DNA of 64,000 bases from Nansenia antarctica (GCA_963989245.1 OZ022341.1:71919285-71983284); one strand, 5' to 3'. Shown: positions 11,470 through 26,368, counted from the stretch's first letter. Notes: generated by a model from the letters alone, not told the origin. Made by a program: numbers and translations.

Positions 11470-11564
11470 GGGAGAGAGAGAGAGACAGACCGACAGACCG
11501 ACCGACCGACACAGACAGACAGACAGACAGGCAGACAGACAGACCGACCGACCGACAGAGAGAC
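11470..11564 (+). repeat. (GACA)n/(GACC)n microsatellite
   Basis: Interrupted tetranucleotide run of GACA and GACC units in myosin intron 1. A degraded SINE-like tail (GTCACTTTGGATAAAAAC) follows near 11613. Confidence 0.8.
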
Positions 11565-12112
11565 AGAAAGATGGTCATCATACAAAAATTGTTTGCATTG
11601 ACTATGCTGTTAGTCACTTTGGATAAAAACATCATCTAAATGGCGTAGATATTACGGTATATATTATAAAGACAAAAAGAAAGACAGAAAGAGTAACAGA
11701 CTGACTGTCTAATGTGGCAACCTTTCTTTATTGTCTAATTCTCCTTCATCCACAAACAGCAAGTCCAGTTCAGCAATCGTATTTTCATGTGGATGAAGGA
11801 AAGGAAGCCTCTTTAAACTATGGGACAAACTGTTGAAATAAGCTATGCTGTATTGTTTAGGTCTGTTATGGGTCAGGGGTCAACATATTAATGAATAGAT
11901 TAGCTATTTTCTTCCACATGTGAGGGCAACTAATTTAATCATTGTTGTTGTTGTTTTGTTGGTGTTTTCATTTGTGCCTCTGTTTATCTTCATAAAGACC
12001 AATTGGATATCCGCGTGAGGGATTATATAGCACACTGTATTGTATTGTATTGTACTTTACTATATTGCTCCACAGCTCTGAGATCAACTCAACTACCACC
12101 GACCTGTCCAAA

Positions 12113-13662
12113 ATGGCTGCCAGCGACTCGGCCAGCGATGACAATAAGTTCCTCTTCCTGGACAACGACTTCAAGAACACTGGGGTGGCACAGGCAGATT
12201 GGTCAGCCAAGAAGATGGTATGGATCCCGTCAGAGAAGGAGGGCTTCGAGGCAGCCAGCATCAAGGAGGAGAAGGGGGATGAGGTACCGGTCTGCTACAA
12301 TGTCATTGACATTAGACAGAGACCAATTCTAAATAGGCCGCTAGCCCATCTTCCCAAGGGACTTTGGAATATTGAGTAAATCTGAAAAGAGCACCGGTGC
12401 AAGATGCTCCACCTTGCTCTGTTCCATTTTGGTTCGAAAAGCAAATATACTTCCTGAAGAACCATGAGATTGGTGACGTCATTGTCTAATGAACCCTCTT
12501 GTCATCTAAGGTGCTGGTGGAGCTCTCTAACGGCCAAAAGGCCACGGTCAATAAAGACGACATCCAGAAGATGAACCCGCCCAAGTTCAGTAAGGTGGAG
12601 GACATGGCCGCTCTCACTTGCCTGAACGAAGCTTCTGTGCTGCACAACCTGAAGGAGAGGTACTTCTCCAGCCTCATCTATGTAAGTATACTGGATATGA
12701 AACGGCAGGTAGTCTAGAGGTTAGAGAGGCCGGCTAGGCCGGTAGTGGTGGTCTAGTGGATAGTGAGTTGGACTTGGGATCGGAAGGTTGGGAGTTCAAA
12801 TCCCGCCTGAAGCCACACCACTACTAGTGTGCCCTTGGGTAAGGCACTTAGCCCTCAGTTACTCCAGGGGGAATTTCCCTGTAATTCGTAATTGTAAGTC
12901 GCTTTGGATAAAAGCGTCTGCTAAATGGCAAAATTAAAATTATAATTAGCAATCAGAAGGTCGCTGGTTCGATCCCCCGCCTCAGGAGGGAGCCGGATGT
13001 GAGCTGGTGACTGGAGGGTTGCTGGTATCATATCGAAGGTGCCTACCACTGCTGTTGTGCCCTTGAGCAAGGCACTTAACCCCTAATTGTCCCAGGGTCG
13101 CTGACTATGGCTGAGCGAAAAAAATACATTTCGTTGTACTCTGTGCAATGACAAAGGTCAAATCTAAAAAATAAATAAAAATGCAGACCTATACTTTGTG
13201 TGCACACACAAATATCACAGGCCAGTACTAACTATTATACAGTACCTGCAGGAAGTAGGGGTGCTGGAGGTGCTGTGATGAGTGATGAACGGAGCTTGTA
13301 TAAATAATTTGGTGAAAATGTCCCATTGATAGTTTTAAATGACCGGCCATAATGTACAGTCTGAATACAATTAATATAAACCTTGCCATCCCACTTTAAT
13401 ACATACTTAAATATATTATTCATATATATTCAGTAGATGAACATGTTGAGCCTGACCTCCTCCCCCTCCCTCTCCTCCTCAGACGTACTCTGGCCTGTTC
13501 TGTGTGGTAGTGAATCCCTATAAGATGCTGCCCATCTACTCAGAGAAGATCATAGAGATATACAAGGGCAAGAAGCGCCATGAGGTGCCCCCCCACGTCT
13601 ACGCCATCACAGACAACGCCTACCGGAACATGATGCAAGGTAACAAGGCCACCGGAGAACGT

Positions 13663-13700
<38 letters not shown>

Positions 13701-13716
13701 TTGTGTGTGTGTGTGT

Positions 13717-13752
<36 letters not shown>

Positions 13753-13770
13753 ATGACCATGGGCATGTGT

Positions 13771-13828
<58 letters not shown>

Positions 13829-14418
13829 GTGCGTGTGTGTGTGTGTGTGTGTGTTACATGGCTGGCTGGAATGGTCAAGTAGTGACCTCAAAACCAAGCC
13901 CTTCTTTCCACCCTTCATACAAGGGTGACACTTCCAAAATACCCATACATGGAGTAGTTAGACTTTCCAATAGACTTCTCCATCCATCTGCTATTTTTAG
14001 CCAATAACAATAACATGAAGCTAATCTCCTTCTGAACTAAACTTATCCCACCACCTATCCTCCTCCTCTCTCCTTATCCCTCTCTCCCCCTCTCTCCCGC
14101 ACCCTCTCTGTCTCTCTCTTTGTGTTTCTCCACAGACCGTGAGGACCAGTCCATTCTCTGCACGTGAGTCAAAACACCAAACACTGACTTTTCTTCCCAT
14201 CACATGACCCCCCCCCACACACACCTTGGTCACTAAGCTGGAGATCGACAGAGCAGAGGAGGATAGTGATGGTAGTGTTCAAGTTATTGCCGATTTGCAT
14301 GGGCAAACAGTAAAGACGTGAGAATACACAGTGTGTTGGCTCAGCTCCGTTTTATAGCTACAGATTACTTGGAGCAGTCCTTATCATAGTCTTTCATGCT
14401 CATCTTCACTCTGGGAAG

Positions 14419-14457
<39 letters not shown>

Positions 14458-17400
14458 ACCTGAACTCAATGTACCACTCACCTCCTACACCCATAACCCT
14501 CATCACTGCACCCTAACCTCCTTAACCCCTCTCCCCCCTCTCCCCCTCTCCTCCCCTCCTCCCTCTCCCCCCCTGTCCCCCAGAGGTGAGTCTGGTGCAG
14601 GGAAGACAGAGAACACTAAGAAGGTGATCCAGTACCTGGCTGTGGTGGCCTCCTCCCACAAGGCCAAGAAGGACACCGGCACTGTGAGTATTACCTCTAA
14701 TATACACCAGTAAACCTGTTCAGACTCAGACAGAGAGATATACAGTAGCAAGACATTGAAAGTTGGAAACATTTGGTGTGTTTTAAATAATTCTAATACA
14801 TACAAACATGCAAAGTTTCTCTATTATCGTTTTTTTTAATATTTAGACTATAGACTTTTAGGTCAATTTGATAAATTATGGTTATAAAAAACGATTAGGA
14901 AATTGAGATGAATAGACATAGGATCAGCAACAATACCTACTGCATAAGCACGGTAAAGAATAATACGGTATGACATTTCTGTGTGACAGGATTCAAATGC
15001 ATCAGGACTAGCCAAGGTACTGTATAGACACACATTCTGTACCCAGCATTCTTTTAGCACCCAATGTCTTCTGTATGCAATTTTGGTGGTGGTTTTGCTG
15101 CTTTGGTGGAGCTTTTAATGTTCTGTAACCTAACATGCATAAAGACTTGCATTAAGTCCATAGTTGCATAAAGTCCAAAGTTGATCATCAATAAATACCA
15201 TCCCTATGGACAAATGAAGTCAAGTCAAGTCAACTTTATTTATATAGCACATTTTACATGCAGCAGCAGCTGAACCAAAGTGCTTCACAGGTGGGGAGCA
15301 AATAAGGAGCACAAATGTAAAACAGGTAAAGTGCAGGATACTAAATAAAATGCAACACAATACAAGATATGATAACAATTAAAAGGAGAGAAGATAAAAG
15401 GAGTAAAAACAATAAAACAATAAAAACAATAAAAGCCAGGGACCTAACGATGGCTAAGTGGGGGGGAAGGTCAGGGAAAACAGGTGGGTTTTTAGGAGGG
15501 ATTTAAAAACCTCCAGGATCTGAGCGGCCCATACGTGGAGGGGGACGCTGTTCCAGAGCTTGGGTGCAGCAGCCGCAGAAGCTCTGTCTCCCCTGGTTTT
15601 TAGCCTAGTTCTAGGCACCACCAGCAGTAGCTGATCTGCTGATCTAAGGGATCTGGAGGGGGTGTGGCGGAAGAGAAGAAGGCCCCTACTCAGTTTCATA
15701 TCCCCTTTGGTGGACTCCCATGCAGGCTGAAAATAATGGGAGAAATGACAATGGAAATAAAAGGTGTACTTGTTAGACAATACCCTCTAGTGGACGTTTA
15801 TTATAACCATATTGTAATATTATGCTCCCTTATAACAACAGGCAGGATCCTTAGCTTATGTGAGTATAAAGAGACTGTGTTGTCTTTCCTGTCTTTATCA
15901 GTTGCGTGCGAGCCTGTCTTCTCCCTAGATTAGATCCATTTTGATAATCAATCTCTCCTCTCCTGACCTGAAGCATGCTAACACTCGTACAAGTTAAAAG
16001 TAGCTGCCTGTCCGAATAGAGAATGCACAGTGTTTGAAACATCAAGGTTATCTCAGGATGTTCATCACCTCCACGTTGGGGGCTCTGTGAGTTGTTTTAG
16101 TTCTTTGCATGATTCACTCTTGAAATTCCTGCACTCTTTTCTGACTGTAAGCATGCTTTTTTGAAAGTGTGTAAATGTTGCGCCATTCATCGTCATATGT
16201 TTTAATGTAGACCATATAATTGCATTGATTTGGCGCTTTTAAGTTTGTTATTGTGTAAATAATATGCACTGGAAAGATGACAGAGAATAAGGTATGTAGT
16301 TTATAATAACTTCCCTGTGTTGACCGGTAGGGGGAGCTAGAGAAGCAGCTCCTGCAGGCCAACCCCATTCTGGAGGCCTTTGGAAACGCCAAAACCATCA
16401 AGAATGACAACTCCTCACGATTCGTAATTCAACTCACTCCTCTGGAATCATTCCATCCTTAGTTATCAGAGTACAGACTGCAATTGTAGTCATATTTTCT
16501 CATACAATCTTTCTCTCTGCAGGGAAAGTTCATAAAGCTCAACTTTGATGTGACCGGGTGCATGGTCGGAGCCTTCATCGATACTTGTATCCTCTGTCAA
16601 ATGTTGTGGGTGAGAAATGAATACAGATGGGGTGGAGGTATAACCTACCATTCAATTGTAGTGTAGTGTCATGTATGTAAGGGTCTATGCTGTCAACTAT
16701 GCTTTCTTACCATTCTAACACCACCATTCAGTCCAACCACCAATATATACATTGTTATAATGCAGTGTGGGATTCAGACTTGTCATATTGGAGAGTGAAG
16801 TCCAGCAGTTGTTTCTTCACTACAGAGTTTCTCTTTAACCCTTCACTTACCATCAGACTTGCTGGAGAAGTCTCGTTGTATCCGCCAGGCAAAGATCGAA
16901 CGAGCCTTCCACATCTTCTACTACATGGTGGCTGGAGCCAAAGACAAAATGCGTGGTGAGGAGTGGGACAGGAGTTTCTCACTGAGAGAGTCAGCAGTTA
17001 GTCCTGTCAAAAGATTAGAGTCAGATCATCTTTAGATAAACAACAAACTGATGGAATACCTCACTTGAAATTAGTGTTGTTCCGATACAATTTTTTGATC
17101 CCGATACCGATACCGATACCTGACCGTGCAGTACTTGCCGATACCGAGTACCGATCCGATACCACGGCGTTTGAAAAAACAAAACAAAAAAACATGTTTT
17201 TTGAGCCGCATACTCACCTCGATGTAAAATTATTGCTAACACTTAGTCTGGCACTGCTCAAAACCTTTGTAAAACAGGAAAAAATACCAACAGAGAGTGA
17301 ATACTATAGTATATAGTATAGTATATAGTATAATATAATAGGGGGATAAGTAATCGGTAGACATCTGAGAATGTAGCTATTGTGAACTTTTAAATTACAT

Positions 17401-18726
17401 TAAGTGGTTGAAGACAACGCAGCGTTTTTTAGCCCTGCCAGCTGTACATCTTATATGCATAACTGCATTTTGTTGTTGGTACTTGTACTCAGCAATGACA
17501 ATAAAGTTGAATCTAATCTAATATCTCTCTAATATCTCTGATAACGCTAAACCACATAGGATTACCCAATTAGCCAAGCCAGATGAACAAAACTACGTGC
17601 GAAACAGCCGCGTAACACATGCAACAACCTAATAAATACACATCTGAAAACTATAACATGTTCATTAATAATATTTCGAAATTCTCACCTGAGCTGCATT
17701 TGCCATTGTATTTGTAATTCTTCTTCTTCTTCTTCTTATCAATTGCGTGTTCAAATTATTGTTCGTTAAATGTTCTATACAATGTCGCCGTGTTTTTAAA
17801 ATCCATTTAAGATCCTTCAAAATCTCGCGGTTTCTCGCGGTTTCTTTTACCGACGCGCTTACGATGACGTGGACCAAAACCCGGAAATCACATTTCCGGG
17901 TGATGGATTTGATGCGCGCAGATGGATACTATAGCACCCAGATGGTAATGAAAAATGCTTTGTTGCTTTTACCACGTCACGCGCAGTATCAACCAATGAA
18001 AATGCGTGGGGCATCAACCAATGAAAATGAGTGGGGGCGAGGACAACATGCAAGACACTCCCCCATATTTGCATACAGATCTGATAATCGGGGAGAGTGA
18101 ATACTATAGAACTTTTTTTTATTGTCTACCTGGTATGGTGACAAGAAAATCAACCCCTTATAAAACCTGAAATGTGGCTCTCACAGATGCCAATCAGTGC
18201 AATATCCATTTGAGATATAAAACAGTCGTAGTAGTAGTGCAACAGCAAGTGAACATTTACAAACAAAATAAGTTTGGTACTTTAAAAAAAAAAAAAAAAA
18301 TCGGATTTTTATTTTTGTTAGTACTCGCCGATACCGATACCAGCATTTTTGTGCGTATCGGTGGCCATGCCGATACTAGTATCGGTATCGGAACAACACT
18401 ACTTGAAATGATAAGACTTCAGTTCCAATGACTTATTATCCGTTTTCTTTCTGCACATAAGAACATGTACATGAAACAGGAATCTGCGAACTCCTATATT
18501 ATACGATAAACTGTTCCCTGTGTCTCTGTAGAGGACTTGTTGCTCGAGGGCTTCGGTAGCTACCGCTTTCTAGTGGCAGGCCACGTGGAAGTGCCAGGAC
18601 AGGAGGACGACGAGATGTTCGAGGAGACGCTGCTGGCCATGGAGATCATGGGCTTCACCGAGGAAGAGAGGCTAGGTATAGAGATCTCTCTTTCTCATTC
18701 TCTGTCTGTCTCTCTGTCTCTCTGTC

Positions 18727-18789
<63 letters not shown>

Positions 18790-19590
18790 GTTCTCTTTCT
18801 TTCAGTGTATTTTTGTTTTTATTGATCTCTTTCTCACTCTGTCGGGGGGGACATCCCCCTTTTTGTAGGGATGATGAAGGTGGTGTCCACTGTGCTTCAG
18901 CTGGGAAACATCCAGTTCAAGAAGGAGAGGAACCAGGAGCAGGCTACTATGCCCGACAACACAGGTATACGTAGTACACAGGTAACAACACAGGTATAGT
19001 ACACAGGTAACAACACAGGTATAACACAGGTAACAACACAGGTATAACACAGGTAACAACACAGGTACAGTACACAGGTATAACACAGGTAACAACACAG
19101 GTATAGTACACAGGTAACAACACAGGTAACAACACAGGTATAACACAGGTAACAACACAGGTAACAACACAGGTATAACACAGGTATAGTACACAGGTAA
19201 CAAAACAGGTATAACACAGGTAACAACACAGGTATAACACAGGTAACAACACAGGTATAGTACACAGGTAACAACACAGGTATAACACAGGAAACGTAAC
19301 AATACCAGAGGTTATTTATGGCCTGATGACAATAACGTGCAATTATAATATCGTAAATGATAATAAAACAGGTATCGCAGTAGAAAGGTAACACATGTAA
19401 CTGTAAGATAAGACATGACACACAGGCAAATATGGTCTGAGGATTCAAGTACTGTAACAAATAACACAAGTAAGAACAGGACATAGGTTACTGACATCAG
19501 AGCAACACTAAGATTGTTGGCTTTGATTCAGAGACTTTTAAAAAAAAAAAAATTATGTATACATTATGGCATCTAATCATACTTTGTATC

Positions 19591-19621
<31 letters not shown>

Positions 19622-20367
19622 CCCCTCTCTCCAGCGGCTCAGAAGGTGTGCCACCTGCAGGGCATCAACGTGACAGACTTCACCCGTGCCATCCTCACCC
19701 CGCGCATTAAGGTGGGCAGAGAGGTGGTACAGAAGGCCCAGACCAAAGAGCAGGTAAGCAGAAGACCCTACTAGGTTCTGCTACTAGAGTGTTAGAGAGT
19801 TTTATATGTATGTATTTTATATTTCTACATTCAGTTTGCAATTCTTATCATATCTCAGTCAAGCAAATCTTTCTTTTTCTTCCCCTCCCCTCCTCCCTCT
19901 TTCCCACAGGCTGACTTTGCCATCGAGGCCCTGGCCAAGGCCATGTACGAGCGGCTGTTCCGTTGGATCCTGCTGAGGGTGAACAAGACCCTGGACAAGT
20001 CCAAGCGCCAGGGTTCCACCTTCCTGGGCATCCTGGACATCGCTGGCTTTGAGATCTTTGAGGTGAGAGGGGGGCAGCCGCAGCCCTCTAAGACCGGGAT
20101 GACCAAACCTCTACTCTAACCTCTAAGGTGTTATTGAACTCTACTTTATGTTAACATCCATATTTTCTTGCCGTAGGACAACTCCTTTGAGCAGCTGTGC
20201 ATCAACTACACCAACGAGAGACTGCAGCAGCTGTTCAACCACACCATGTTCGTCCTGGAGCAGGAGGAGTACAAGAGGGAGGGCATCGAGTGGAGCTTCA
20301 TCGACTTTGGCCTGGACCTGCAGCCCTGCATTGAGCTCATTGAGAAACCGGTCAGAACTGGGTCATA

Positions 20368-20403
<36 letters not shown>

Positions 20404-23400
20404 CATGAACACACTCAAGCAAACACATAAACACAGATTACCCCATATCTAAACATCACATCAATGCAACATAACTTAATTTAGCACAAAATCCTAATTT
20501 CATTTATTTCCCATAGAATAACCCTCCTGGTATCCTGGCTCTGCTGGATGAGGAGTGCTGGTTCCCCAAGGCCACAGATCTGTCCTTTGTTGAGAAGCTG
20601 ATGAATACCCATGTGAGCCACTGCAAGTTCTCCAAGCCCAAATCACTCAAGGACAAGATCGCGTTCTCTGTACTGCACTACGCTGGCAAGGTGAGACACA
20701 CCTTGAGTAAAATCGACATATCTTTGTCTTCGACAATGCTCCAAAACCGGGTCTCTTCCTTCTCATGGTTCTAAGTACCCATACCTAATTAGGAACCAGA
20801 CTGAAGTAAGCTTGCTTTCACTTCTACTGTGTACAATGTGACTTACCAGTTCACCAGTTGGTCATTGCCATGTATCTCTAGGTGGACTATAATGGAGCCA
20901 ACTGGCTGACTAAGAACATGGACCCTCTGAATGACAACGTGACAACTCTGCTCAACAACTCCTCCAGCCTCTTCATACAGGACCTCTGGAAGGATGGTGA
21001 GTCCGAGTCGTCTTGCCAACACAACTGTAATGTTACTCAACTGTAACAGGGGTAGCAACTTCATTATGATCAAGGGACCAGTTCTGTAAATATCAACATC
21101 AAGTGGGTCATGACAATCATTCTAAACATTTTCTTAAACTCTGTATACAGTATGATTACAATTATGGCTTAAAACCCTATTTTTGCAGTCTTTGATATAA
21201 ACCCAGACACGGCAGCTATATTTTGTAGATGTTTGACAACAGAGACTGCTTAGACCAGGGGTGGGCAATACATTTTCACAATGGGCCACATGAGAAACCG
21301 GGACTATTGTGGAGGGCCGGACCAGTAGGCTGAACTTAATTCTGCTCAATATTACTTTAAGCGCTTTATAAAAACAGGTAATGATATGGTTTTGACTAGC
21401 TGCTACTGGTAAGAATACATGTTACGATAAGGCTATGAAAATGTGGAGTAGGTCAAATATAGAAGAGCAGACTTTTATTCTGAAATATTTTTTTTCAGAC
21501 TTTTATTCTTAAAAAAAAAAATCAGACTTTAATTCAGAAATAGTTTTTTTCTGACTTTTATTCTGAAATATGTTTTTTCTGACTTTTATTCTGAAAAAAA
21601 TATCGGACATTTATTCGGAAATATTTTTTTTCTGACTTTTATTCGGAAATAAACACAGATTAGAGATAATAAGTTACTAGAACCTTCCTTCTCTCATTCA
21701 TTTCTTCCACCCTCTCTCAGTGGACCGTGTGGTAGGCCTGGAGACCATCAACAAGATGTCAGAGAGCTCCATGCCCAATGCCACCAAGTCTAAGAAGGGC
21801 ATGTTCCGCACAGTGGGCCAGCTGTACAAGGAGTCCTTGGGCAAGCTGATGACCACCCTCAACAACACCCAGCCCAACTTCATACGCTGCATCATCCCCA
21901 ACCACAAGAAGATGGTAGGTGACCGTTCCACAGACCCCCCTTATTGTTACCCCCTTCTCCTACTCCCTTTTCTTTTTTCTTTTTTTTAACACAATGACTT
22001 ACCCGCCTAAACAAAGGGTAAAAATGTTTTTTAAAAAATCATGGGTTGCAATAGATTCTAATAGGACTGTGTACAACTTAAGGTAGCACCTCTATGAAAT
22101 AGCCACTGTTTTGTACCCAATGAATTTGTGCTTGTAGCACTGCTTTTAGGGGATCATTTTGATTGTCTCAGTTCCGGTAATCAGTCAACTGCTCGACCTC
22201 TGCCTTCCCTGCGTGTAGGCCGGGAAGCTGGATGCCAACCTGGTCCTGGAGCAGCTACGGTGTAACGGGGTTCTGGAGGGGATCCGCATCTGCAGACAGG
22301 GGTTCCCCAACCGCATCGTGTTCCAGGAGTTCCGCCAACGGTGAGAAACAGAACCATAAAGAACCGTTGTTGTGTTTGTGTGTCTGAATCCTATTAGAGA
22401 TGGACGTTGCACTCTTCTCTCTCTGGTCACAGCTATGAGATCCTGGCCGCCAACATCATCCCTAAAGGCTTCATGGACGGAAAACAGGCTTGCTGTCTGA
22501 TGGTGAGTTGAATGGTCGGTACACACACATCCATATCAACCATAGTTGATTGGCTAGTTCATTGTTTCTCCAGTACTCCAGTGTTTAACATGATGAATTT
22601 AACGTGTTCACATGTGTACAATGTGACATACCGCCAAGGGTCTTTGACTTACTCAGGACTGTTTGAAGATAATAACTTCTTAACTATGTGGATACGTCAT
22701 CCCTCTCCTCCTCTCCCCCCAGGTGAAGCACCTGGACCTGGACCCTAACCTGTTCATCCCTCTCCTCCTCTCCCCCCAGGTGAAGCACCTGGACCTGGAC
22801 CCTAACCTGTTCCTCCTCCTCTCCCCCCAGGTGAAGCACCTGGACCTGGACCCTAACCTGTTCCGTGTCGGCCAGAGTAAGATGTTCTTCAGGACCGGGG
22901 TCCTGGCGCAGCTGGAGGAGGAGAGGGACCTCAAACTCACTGTGGTCATCATTGCCTTCCAGGCGCATGCCAGAAGCTTCCTCGCACGCAAGTAAGACAC
23001 ACACACATGCTAGCACACACACACACACACACACGCACACACACACACACACTCACTCACACTCTCTTTGGGATACATACAAAAACAGATACAGAGAGTC
23101 ATAAATGCAAAGGTATTGAGCTGCACAGACACACACAGACACTCAAGTGTGTACGCACACACACACACACACGCACACGCACACACACACACACACACAC
23201 ACAACTTCATTTCTCTTTAATTTACATCGTTTTATGTCCAGAGTTTAAGTAAACCATGACCTGTTTTTGTCTTCTTCCCATAGGGCCTTCGCCAAGAGAC
23301 AGCAGCAGCTGACTGCTATGAAGGTGATCCAGAGGAACTGTGCTTGCTACCTCATACTCAGGAACTGGCAGTGGTGGAGACTCTTCACCAAGGTACACAC

Positions 23401-23689
23401 TCACGCACGCTAAAAACATCATTTGATAGCAAAACGTTTAGCGAACTGAACGTTCTCCAGATTGATAGTGATGACAGTGTTAACCCAGTTATTATTTACA
23501 TTTTGATTGGTCTTCTTATCTATCCATCCTCCAGGTGAAGCCCTTGCTCCAAGTTACCCGACAGGAAGAGGAAATGGGTCAGAAGGATGAGGAGCTGAAG
23601 GAGGCCATAGATGTGGCTCAGAAATCCCAGACGGAGCTGAAGGAGATCTCCCAGAAACACACACAGGTGAGGCTGACACACGTACATAT

Positions 23690-23743
<54 letters not shown>

Positions 23744-24423
23744 TCACACAGAGGTGAGACTGACACCCTTTCTCCTTTACCTCTCTGTGTGTAGTTGGTA
23801 GAGGAACGAGCCCAGCTCCAGGAGAAACTCCACGCTGAGACAGAGCTGTATGTGGAAGCGGAGGAGATGAGAGTGAGACTGGAGGCCAAGAAGCAGGAGC
23901 TGGAGGAGGTGCTGCACGAGATGGAGACCCGGCTGGAGGAAGAGGAGGATCGTAGCCAGAACCTGCTGCTGGAGAGGAAGGATATGCAGCAGCAGCTACA
24001 GGTGGGCAGAACCAAAATGGCCGACCTCCTCCGCCGTCTCTCACGATAGTTACAGATTGTTAGAGCCAAAATGGCCGACCTCTTCCACTGTCTGTCAGGT
24101 GGGAACGAGATGTAAAAGCCAACATAGCGGTCTGTGATGTCTGCCATAAAACCTCGACGTAGAAGTTACATTTAGACGTAGAAGTTAAATTGTTTAAGCA
24201 TAATATGCACTATATAAGCTTTACATGGTAGCAATCAAATAGCATAAGTTACATAACCCTGCTGTCATTCTGTGACTACCCCCTCAGGACATGGAATCCC
24301 ATCTGGCTGAGGAGGAGGACTGTCGTCAGAAGCTGCAGCTGGAGAAGGTGACCGTGGAGGGGAAGATCAAGAAACTAGAAGAGGACGTGCTGGTCATGGA
24401 GGATCAGAACAACAAACTGCTCA

Positions 24424-24456
<33 letters not shown>

Positions 24457-24519
24457 TGTGTGTGTGTGTTTCTGTGTGTGTGTCTGTGTGTGTGTGTGTG
24501 TTTCCGTGTGTGTGTCTGT

Positions 24520-24557
<38 letters not shown>

Positions 24558-25306
24558 CATCTCCTTTGCTGCCCTAGGAGCGGAAGCTTCTGGAGGAGGG
24601 GGTTGCTGACTTCAGCTCCAACCTGGCTGAGGAAGAGGAGAAGTCCAAGAACCTGACCAAGCTGAAGAACAAACATGAGTCAATGATCTCTGAACTTGAG
24701 GGTCAGTCATTGATCTCTGATCTTAAACCCAGAGAGCATTGGATTTGTCATACATCTCTGTTGACCCCTAAAAACTCACCTTAATTATAAGATTGTATTA
24801 AGTAAGTTAAAATACCTCAGGAACATTCTGAGATGAGACTTGTGACCAGTCATTCATTGCATCTACATCTGCATCATTATGCATTTTACCTGTTTAATCT
24901 GTTATTCAAATTGTTTGACATTCTTTCTCTTCCTTCGCCAACCGTCCAGTGAGAATGAAGAAGGAGGAGAAAGGTCGACAGGATGTGGAGAAGGCCAAGA
25001 GGAAGTTGGAGGCGGAGCATGCAGACCTCCAGGAGCAGCTCGCCGATCTGCTGGCCCAGATCGCCGAGCTCAAAGCCCAGCTGGCCGCCAAGGAGGAGGA
25101 GCTACTGGCCACCCAGGCTCGGTAGTCAACATGACTCTGTAGACTGAAACATCACATCATCATTAGGAACATACTGTACTTAGAGAGTCCCACTGTCTCT
25201 CCTGGTCTATAGACATACTTACATAGTCCCACTTTCTCTCCTGGTCTATAGACTACTTTCTAGCACAGCATCCATAGCATAAGATATATGTTATACCTTC
25301 TCTTTC

Positions 25307-25347
<41 letters not shown>

Positions 25348-26335
25348 CTTCTCGTGCACTTTCTCCTCCCTCCTTCTCCTCTCCCCTCCTCCCTCCATAT
25401 CTCCCTCCATCTCCATCCTTCCCTGTCCCCGACCTCTCTCCCCAACCTCAGTCTGGAGGATGAGAGTGCCCAGCGTGCAGCAGCGGTGAGGAGGTTGAGG
25501 GAGCTGGAGGGTCTGCTGGGGGAGATGCAGGAGGACCTGGAGGCTGAGAGGGCCGCCAGGGGGAAGGCTGAGGCGTCGCGCAGGGACCTGGGCGAGGAGC
25601 TGGACGCTCTCCGGTCCGAGCTGGAGGACACCCTGGACACCACCGCCGCTCAGCAGGAGCTACGGTCAGTCAGCAGGACGGCAGAGGGAACCCACTATGC
25701 AGCCAGAGTGATCTGGTGCCCTGATCGCACTTTGTCACTCACCTTGTCAAGTCCTGTGAACGAATAGAAATAAAATACAATAGAGTTATGTTGTGTTATT
25801 ACACGCCCCAGGAATGAATCAAGGTTAGGGTTGGGGAGCTGATCCTATATCGATGGCCAAAACGCAAAACCTCCTATCTGCTAAAATGTTCAGATTTGCA
25901 GTTTTCACTTTAAATGATGACAACAAGGAAGGCTGCACATGATAGGTCTGTCTGTGAAAAAAAAGGGATTTTGCAGATAGGAGGTTCTGCGTTTTGCGTT
26001 TCGGCCATCGATATACGTTTAAAACTGTAGTCGGTTTCCTCGCCTCTTGTTTGTCTTTTGTTGTTTTTGGAGGGGATTTAGGCATGCTGTTGAAGAACTT
26101 TGTGACACATATATATTTGTAAAAAAGCTCTAAATCAATCAAGTTTCACTGAGTGTTTGATTTCCAGGGCAAAGCGTGAGCAGGAAGTGGCCGTGTTGAA
26201 GAAGGCCATGGAGGAGGAGGGGAGGAGCCACGAGGCCCAGGTCCACGACATGAGACAGAAACACACACAGGCTGTAGAGGAGCTGAGTGAACAGCTGGAG
26301 CAAGCCAAGAGAGTACGCACAACACACACACACAA

Positions 26336-26368
<33 letters not shown>

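Larger units (their letters stand above)
12113..23392 (+). other. myh11: Myosin exons encoding the motor domain and IQ neck
   Basis: Exons: 12076-12283 (ATG at 12113), 12511-12681, 13483-13639, 14136-14163, 14584-14683, 16331-16423, 16523-16586, 16857-16955, 18532-18675, 18869-18964, 19635-19753, 19910-20062, 20177-20350, 20517-20690, 20882-20996, 21721-21914, 22219-22340, 22433-22502, 22831-22991 and 23284-23392. The P-loop GESGAGKT is residues 177-184, split from its preceding Thr by the intron ending at 14583. Switch I NSSRF is 236-240 and switch II DIAGFE is 457-462. The converter begins with LDLDPNLFRVGQSKMFFRTG. The IQ region spans about residues 780-835 (FLARKAFAKRQQQ, then VIQRNCACYL). 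The exon at 22831 has two further copies of its acceptor upstream (22723 and 22780). Confidence 0.9.

Noticed and set aside
13504..14007. Open frame continuing from the myosin exon through (GT)n
   Set aside because: The exon ends at the GT donor after 13639, which joins in phase to 14136 and restores the conserved DREDQSILCT sequence; the rest is microsatellite.
15664..15933. Plus-strand frame of 89 codons
   Set aside because: Shadow of the minus-strand L2-like LINE remnant in the same place.
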